A stretch of 64,000 bases of DNA from Serinus canaria. Taxonomy: Eukaryota > Chordata > Aves > Passeriformes > Fringillidae. The notes beneath the pieces were generated by a model. The model worked only from the letters and a program-made list of their open reading frames with translations, was not told where the DNA came from and did no database searches. The position numbers and the translations under genes were made by a program. The DNA lies in assembly GCF_022539315.1 (NCBI RefSeq), contig NC_066334.1, positions 1,116,001 to 1,180,000 on the forward strand, in the 5' to 3' direction. Below, one piece after another: positions 36,419-64,000 of the stretch (its first letter is position 1; every line of letters begins with the position of its first letter).

Positions 36419-39400
36419 GCTGCACTTGGAGGTGAGGAGCTCCTCTGGAACTGCACCAGCTGGAATTCCAACCCTTTTCAACAGAACAGACTTCCTTTCA
36501 ACTGTTACATCTGGCTTGTCCGTAGAGCAGGATGCGTTTTTGTTTCAGAAGTTCCCAGCAAGTTTCTTTTAAATCTTGAACCTTCCCCAGCATGAGAATA
36601 TCACTTCTTATCCTATTTTTTCAAAGACTCCTAAAGCATCCCTTGTGTCATTTCCCTTCGGGATGGTAATACACTCTTGCTCTCCTCTTTTCCAAAGAAT
36701 ACACATGCAGCTTCTCCATAGATTTAAATAACATGAATCACCTCCCACACATATATTTTTTTATTTATTTTTCTGCCAAGATCTGCACAGGAAGGCAGCA
36801 GTGTAGGAGTTATCTGCTTGTAATGGTTGACACAGCCTCAGTGTGGGCCCCCACTCCCTGTTTCCTGTACTTCGAGAACAATTCTTTGATGTTACAGAGA
36901 GCTCAGAACTGGGTGGGAACCTCCAGCTCTCAATCTCCACTCCGGTGTGTTGGGTTTTTCCTGAAAACATAAGCCACATTGACCAACAGACACTGATGCT
37001 TCTTTCTCTCTTTGAAAACCTTTTAGCTATCCGAGCAACAACAACAACAAAAAAAAAGTCTGAGGAGAAAGAAACCCCTCCTCAGCAGGACTTTGCCCTG
37101 AAATGGGAAAGGTGCCAGCAACTCCATTAAGCCTCCTGTGCTGTCCTTATTGATTTTCTGTGGACAGCAGTCGGATGCTGAGGAGTGAGCAATCCTCTGA
37201 GGCTGAGCTGACTTGCACTGGGAGGGACAGCTTGTGCTGCAGTGAAACATCCCTCAGGCTTTGCACAGGGATCCACGTTCATTAGCACAGTCTGTGCTGC
37301 TGCTGCTGGATTTCCACACCACTCTGGTTGGATTCAGTTTGTGGTGCTGCTGGTTCCAGCTGTCAGGTATGGCTGGTTGAAGCAGAACTTGGAGAAATGG
37401 GACAAGATGTGTCACAGCTCCTTGTGCTAATTCTGCTCTAGGCTGCTTTTGCTGTGAATATGAGGTTTGCCCCAAAAAGCTCGGCAGGAAAGCACTTGCA
37501 TGGAAACACTGACCTGAGTTTTTGCCAGCTCTGAAATTCCAGGCAAAAGCAGTGCTCTGATATTTCGTGTCTTCATTTTCTGTGTACAATTTTGTGATCA
37601 TTTTTTAGAATAGTAGAAAGAGAAAACTTGTGCTGTATTGATGAGGTTTTCTAATGAGTAAGCCCATGAACAAGTGCTGGTTTTTAGCCTTTTAGTATAT
37701 TTTTCCATTCGTCCATGTCTCTGGCTAATTCCATACAGATTCTAACTACTGAACCGTGACCATTGTATTAAGAAAAAATCCAGGCAGGCCCTTACAATTC
37801 TTTTGGCTGGTATATTAGCAGGCTTCAAATGAAGTGCAACGTGTCAAGGAAAAAGTAAGGGAATGGAAAGTTTTGTTTCTTTCTGCTGTATTTAATCAGC
37901 TTCTCCTTGATTCTCTTTTAATGAAAAGCCACAGACATTATTGCTAGTTAATGACCAAGTTAGACCAGAATGCCCTCAATACTCTCTTTGCTGAGGCTAA
38001 AGACTGTCTCTCAAGTTTTTTGAGCTGAAAATACAAAGTTAAAGGAGCAGCTGCAAGAAGAGGAATGAACAGTGTCGTAGGATATGCAGCTAAGTGGGAT
38101 GTGCTGGAACAGAGGGCTCCCAGCAGTCCTGCAGTGTATGGATACCTTGGTCTGGCTTTATCCTTTCCATTAACCAAAGGAGCAGATCTGCTTGGGTGCT
38201 GGTGGAGTGGAAAAAAGTGTGGTTCAACATTCTTAGTGCAGGGAGGGGAATGCCTCAAACCTCACACTAAATGGGTGATATGTTGTTTTTCATTAAACCT
38301 GGTATTTAGAGTTACTCATCAGTTCATGCAGGAAATGGGGAAACTCTAAAAACTTTTAAATTCCAAGAATACACTCAGCAAAGCTGCTTTGGATTCAGGA
38401 TGGGGGACTTTTTTATTGTTTGTGTGCTATTTTGACACTGTGTACAAAGATCTCCATAGTGAGAACTATCTGTGGCTTGAACATAGAATTCCAAGACATT
38501 GGGTAGTGTTGTAGGTACCTTTTTCCTATATTAGTTTCCAAGAAACACTTGGTTTTCTGCCTCAAACCAAGTGATGCTGCTGTTTTACTGACTCTGACTA
38601 ATAAAACCCAGCAAGCTAAACTTTACCATTGCTGGAAGACTCTTGCAGCAATAAATTCAATTTATGAGAACTCCTAATAAAAGTTTACATATCTTTCAAG
38701 TGCCATGAAAGAAATTGGGCAATCTGACCAAAAAAAGAAAAAAAAAAAAGTCAAGATGTTTCTTTCTTTATTACAAAAAATGACTATTCAGTGAAGCATG
38801 AAGGTTTTCTCTCAGACCTTGTTCCTCAGCATGTTCTCACAGTCACCCTTGGTCCAGGATAAATGCTGGAATAAACAAAATAAATAGTGTTTCACCATGC
38901 ATGCAGGAGGATAAAATAAAAACCACATCATGCTGGACCACAAATGCTTCAGGAAGTTCTGGCTAAATGTGAAAAATACTTTGTAATGCTAATAAGTGTT
39001 TATCCTTTTCCTTCCTCAAATGTAATCAAATGTACAGGGAAAGCACATGGATTTTAGAGCTGCTGATTGCAGGATCAAAAGCCTTGTTATTAATTGCACA
39101 TGAATCTGATGTTGTGGGGCCGTTAAGATGTCAACTGACATCATTGTTTGCTTCCTTTGTTTATAGACCCTCCTTTTAGAGAGGGGCAATGCCTGCCAGG
39201 AGCCCTTTGGAGTGCTCTTTTCTGTAGGTGGGTGATCCATGCCAGCAGGTCTGGGAAATGCCTGAGGCACAGGTAACCTACCTCACAGCACTTGGATTAT
39301 GGAATATTCCTGAATTTGGTGTCAACCCCTCCACAAATCCCCACAGAAGGTGGGATGCTGGTGACAGCCATGGACCTTCTGCCTGCTGGGATCCACTCCC

Positions 39401-40434
39401 CACACCAAACTGCAGCAGTCTGGTCCTACATCTTAATAAACAAACAACAAAAAATCTCTGAAACATGGCCTGCTATAAACAAGCAAAGCAAACAGCTGGT
39501 CCTCATTTGAAAGAGATGTGACATCAATTTCAAAATGAATCTGCAGATCTTCTTAATGCAAATATTTTTGGGAAAACAAAAAGCAGCTGTTTATTCTTCT
39601 TTATACCTACTAGGAGAAGAACAAAATCCAGGATGCTTGTATTTCTTCCACTAAGAAAAACATCCTCTTGGCCTTGACATTCATTTAGAGCTGAAATTGT
39701 TTGAAACATACTGGGCTGCCTAATTCTGCTATTGCTGTGCTGCTCCAGCAAGCAGCTAGGAGCTGTTTCTGTTCAAAACTAAAAGCTGCTACAAGTAGAG
39801 TTGTCATTGAGTACTTTGCATGAATTTTGTGACAGAAAGAGGGAATTTTAGAACAGGCATTTTCAAATTTATCAATTCTGGCCTCCCAGCCCTGAGGAGC
39901 ATTAGATGTGTGGATCCCTGGAAAAAGAAAGAATAATTTGGCCTGTAATGAGCAGGTTTTCATTTCTTAATTACTGCTGGGAGGCAGCTCAGAGGGAATG
40001 CAAGGACTGGAGGAGGATCTGGGTACTGCAAAATAGGAGCCATTTGGGATTGCTCCATCTTACAAAGCAGATTAACGGAGGATAGGCTGAGTAGTGGCAA
40101 AGGACTGAATATGGACTCTCTTGAGCCTTCTGAGGTCATGTGGCTGCTCTCCCAGATGTGGAAGGGTAATTTCCCACCTTTGTGGTTGTTTGGTACTGGC
40201 TCTGGATGGAGTTTGATGTGGCTTTGTGTTTCTGTGAGGTAATACAGCTCCTGTTTTTCCTGACATCGTTCTACTGTTTTCTCTCCACCCTTTCGGGCTC
40301 ATTTGTTTCTGCCACCACTGAGAGCTGTTCTGTCTGCATGGGCTCCATTGTGGTGCAAATCCATGTGCTGCAGTCCTGTCTCTGGCTGTTGTAACCCAAT
40401 CCATGGCCAAGCTGTGCACTTCCCTGGAAACTGG

Positions 40435-40935
40435 GGCTGTCTGTGACACCCGAGGGACAAACCCTCTGTGACTGCTGTGCTTGTGACATCCAGGAAGAGC
40501 CCTGTGTGACACCCCAGTCTGTGACACCCAAGGGACAAACCCTCTGTGACTGCTGTGCCTGTGACATCTAGGACAAGCCCTGTGTGACACCCCAGTCTGT
40601 TACATCCAAGGGACAAACCCTTTGTGACTGCTCTGTTTGTGACATCCAAGGGAAAGCCCTGTGGGACTCCTGTGTCCGTGACATCCAGGAAGAACCCTGT
40701 GTGACACCCGAGTCTGTGACACCCAAGGGACAAGCCCTCTGTGACTGCTGTGCCTGTGACATCCAGGACAAGCCCTGTGTGACTGCCCTGTCTGTGACAT
40801 CCAAGGGACAAGCTCTGTGTGACTGCCCTGTCTGTGACACCCAAGGGACAAGCTGTGTCTGACTGCTGTGTCTGTGACACTCAAAGGAAAGCCCTGTGTG
40901 ACTGCTGTGTCTGTGACACCCAAGGGACAAGCCAT
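40435..40935. repeat. 39-40-bp minisatellite, about 12 diverged copies
   Basis: Units follow the pattern TCTGTGACACCCAAGGGACA then AGCCCTGTGTGACTGCTGTG, with copy starts for example at 40791, 40831, 40871 and 40910. Copies differ from one another at several positions and fall into subtypes (CCAAGGGACA against CCAGGAAGAG), so this array is older than the 36-bp one. It gives false open frames on both strands, including 193 codons on minus. It lies between MICOS10 and CAPZB. Confidence 0.93.
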
Positions 40936-41334
40936 TTTTTCACCCCGTGTTGGCATTTCCAGCTCCTACAGCAAACCCAGGGAAGGGCTTTTGGCTCCCC
41001 AGGGCCCAGTCTGCAGCAAGGAGAGTCCCAAGGGAGGTTTTTTGGGGTTCTGGCAATAAAACGGGGGTGAAACACAGCCTGACCTGTTCCAAAAGAAGCT
41101 GCAGAGGAAGCTGTTGGTGCTTAATGAATCTTAATGTTTTCCTGGGATCAGTGTTTGGTGTAGCTCTGAGATTCCCATATTGAGGACAGGTCAGGAGTCT
41201 GGAATTGGGATGTCTTACCTGAATTCACTGTAGTGGGAATTACTCCAGTAATAGGAAAAAAAAAATTATTTTGGGACACTGAGCAAAATAGAAATGTTTT
41301 ATTAGTACATATACCCTGATTTTTGAGATCCTGC

Positions 41335-41425
41335 TTCAGGTCACCTCCAGGGGACTCTGCCTTGGTGGGGGGTTGGATTAGGTGTCCTCTGAGGTCCCTT
41401 CCAACCCTGACAAATCTGTGATCCT
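41335..41425 (+). mobile_element. CR1 LINE, short 3' tail
   Basis: It reads GGGGGGTTGGATTAGGTGTC, then CTCTGAGGTCCCTTCCAACC and TCTGTGATCC, the terminal segment of CR1. Confidence 0.8.
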
Positions 41426-42212
41426 GTTACCCCTGGCACAACTGCCTGAGCCCTGAAGGACCTCCAAGTGTGTCAGCATCTGCCTAGCTTCCAGCAGGTA
41501 CCACCCAGCCAACACCCAACACTTCCTTTTAGAAATAATTCATAATTCCTTTTAAAAGAATTTATTATTTCCTTCTAAAAATAATAATTGTCCCTAGCCT
41601 TAAGCAGCTGGAGGCTGCTTATTCTTCCACATCACTTCAGACCTGGCAGATGCATTAGAGGCATGTGTAAAGTGCAGTTTACCTGTGTAAAACGCAGCTT
41701 TAGGGTTACGAGTTTGATACTCGTTACGTCTTCTGGGCGGCGTTTGCCGTGCAACCCGCCTGCCTCGTGCTGCCTTTCGTTTAAACTTAAACAAGTGCGT
41801 TTTCGGGAGCGATGCTCCAGCGCGGAGGCTCCAGGACCGACTGACGGCCGGGCCCGAGCTGCAGGCGCGCCCCCCGCAGGCCCCTCCCTCGAGCCCGCCC
41901 CCGGGCTCTGATTGGCCGCCGCGCTCACCCCCGCGCTGCAGTTGGTGCCGCCGTGCACCCCGTCCCCCCCGCGCCGGTGGCGTGGTTCGCTCCGCCCCGC
42001 CCTCCCGCCCCGCCGCCGCGCATCCATACTTGGCGATGGCCGGCGAGCCGCGCGCTGATTGGCGGGGAGCGGCGCGGGGGCGGGGCCGGCGGCGCTGACC
42101 CGGATGTTCACTGCCGGGCGGCGGCGGAAGCGGACGGGCCGCGGCGTCGAAGCGACAGGGACGGACCGGGAGGCGCCGCCGATCTACCGCCCCGCGCACC
42201 CGCCCAGCCGAC

Positions 42213-64000
<21,788 letters not shown>

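Larger units (their letters stand above)
33266..41689. other. Intergenic region between MICOS10 and CAPZB islands
   Basis: About 8.4 kb without a supportable gene. It holds CR1 fragments at 33766-33985, 35915-36418 and 41335-41425 and the 39-40-bp minisatellite at 40435-40935, plus AT-rich single-copy sequence. Two A-rich runs lie near 37040 and 38730. Confidence 0.8.

Noticed and set aside
40299..40880. 193-codon minus-strand frame with a repeated Cys/His-rich peptide
   Set aside because: The apparent zinc-finger-like periodicity comes from the 39-40-bp DNA repeat; spacing and residues do not fit a C2H2 finger.

Overview
This is a vertebrate nuclear window, almost certainly from a bird and probably a songbird. 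It has a few small exons separated by long introns, three GC-rich CpG-island promoters, about fourteen truncated CR1 LINE fragments, several solo LTR-like blocks and three long minisatellites. There are no bacterial-style operons, and almost every long open frame is a chance frame in repeats, CpG islands or introns.

Two genes can be read exon by exon. MICOS10 (MIC10/MINOS1, a core subunit of the mitochondrial MICOS complex) lies on the minus strand. Its four coding exons at 32802-32868, 21231-21278, 20546-20655 and 16289-16297 splice in frame to 77 residues. CAPZB (F-actin capping protein subunit beta) lies on the plus strand. Exon 1, whose only codon is the ATG at 42213, joins exon 2 at 56700-56789; the rest of the gene runs past the right edge. 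The two genes are divergent, with about 9.3 kb between start codons. A third CpG island at about 4.2-4.75 kb, with minus-strand CCAAT box and splice donors, is best read as the promoter and non-coding first exon of NBL1, the next gene in the conserved vertebrate order CAPZB-MICOS10-NBL1. Its coding exons would lie left of the window.

Layout: 1-4.2 kb, presumed NBL1 intron 1 with a GC-rich block; 4.2-4.75 kb, the NBL1 promoter island; 5-16 kb, intergenic with CR1s and an LTR-like block; 16.05-32.9 kb, MICOS10, with an LTR carrying a 40-bp VNTR set 13 bp inside intron 3; 32.2-33.3 kb, the MICOS10 island; 33.3-41.7 kb, intergenic with CR1s and a 39-40-bp minisatellite; 41.7-42.7 kb, the CAPZB island; 42.2-56.7 kb, CAPZB intron 1; 56.8-64 kb, the start of CAPZB intron 2.

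The most unexpected signal is on the minus strand inside CAPZB intron 2. A 91-codon open segment (58546-58821) and several exon-like blocks look protein-coding, match no gene I recognise, and may be an antisense gene or the relic of one.
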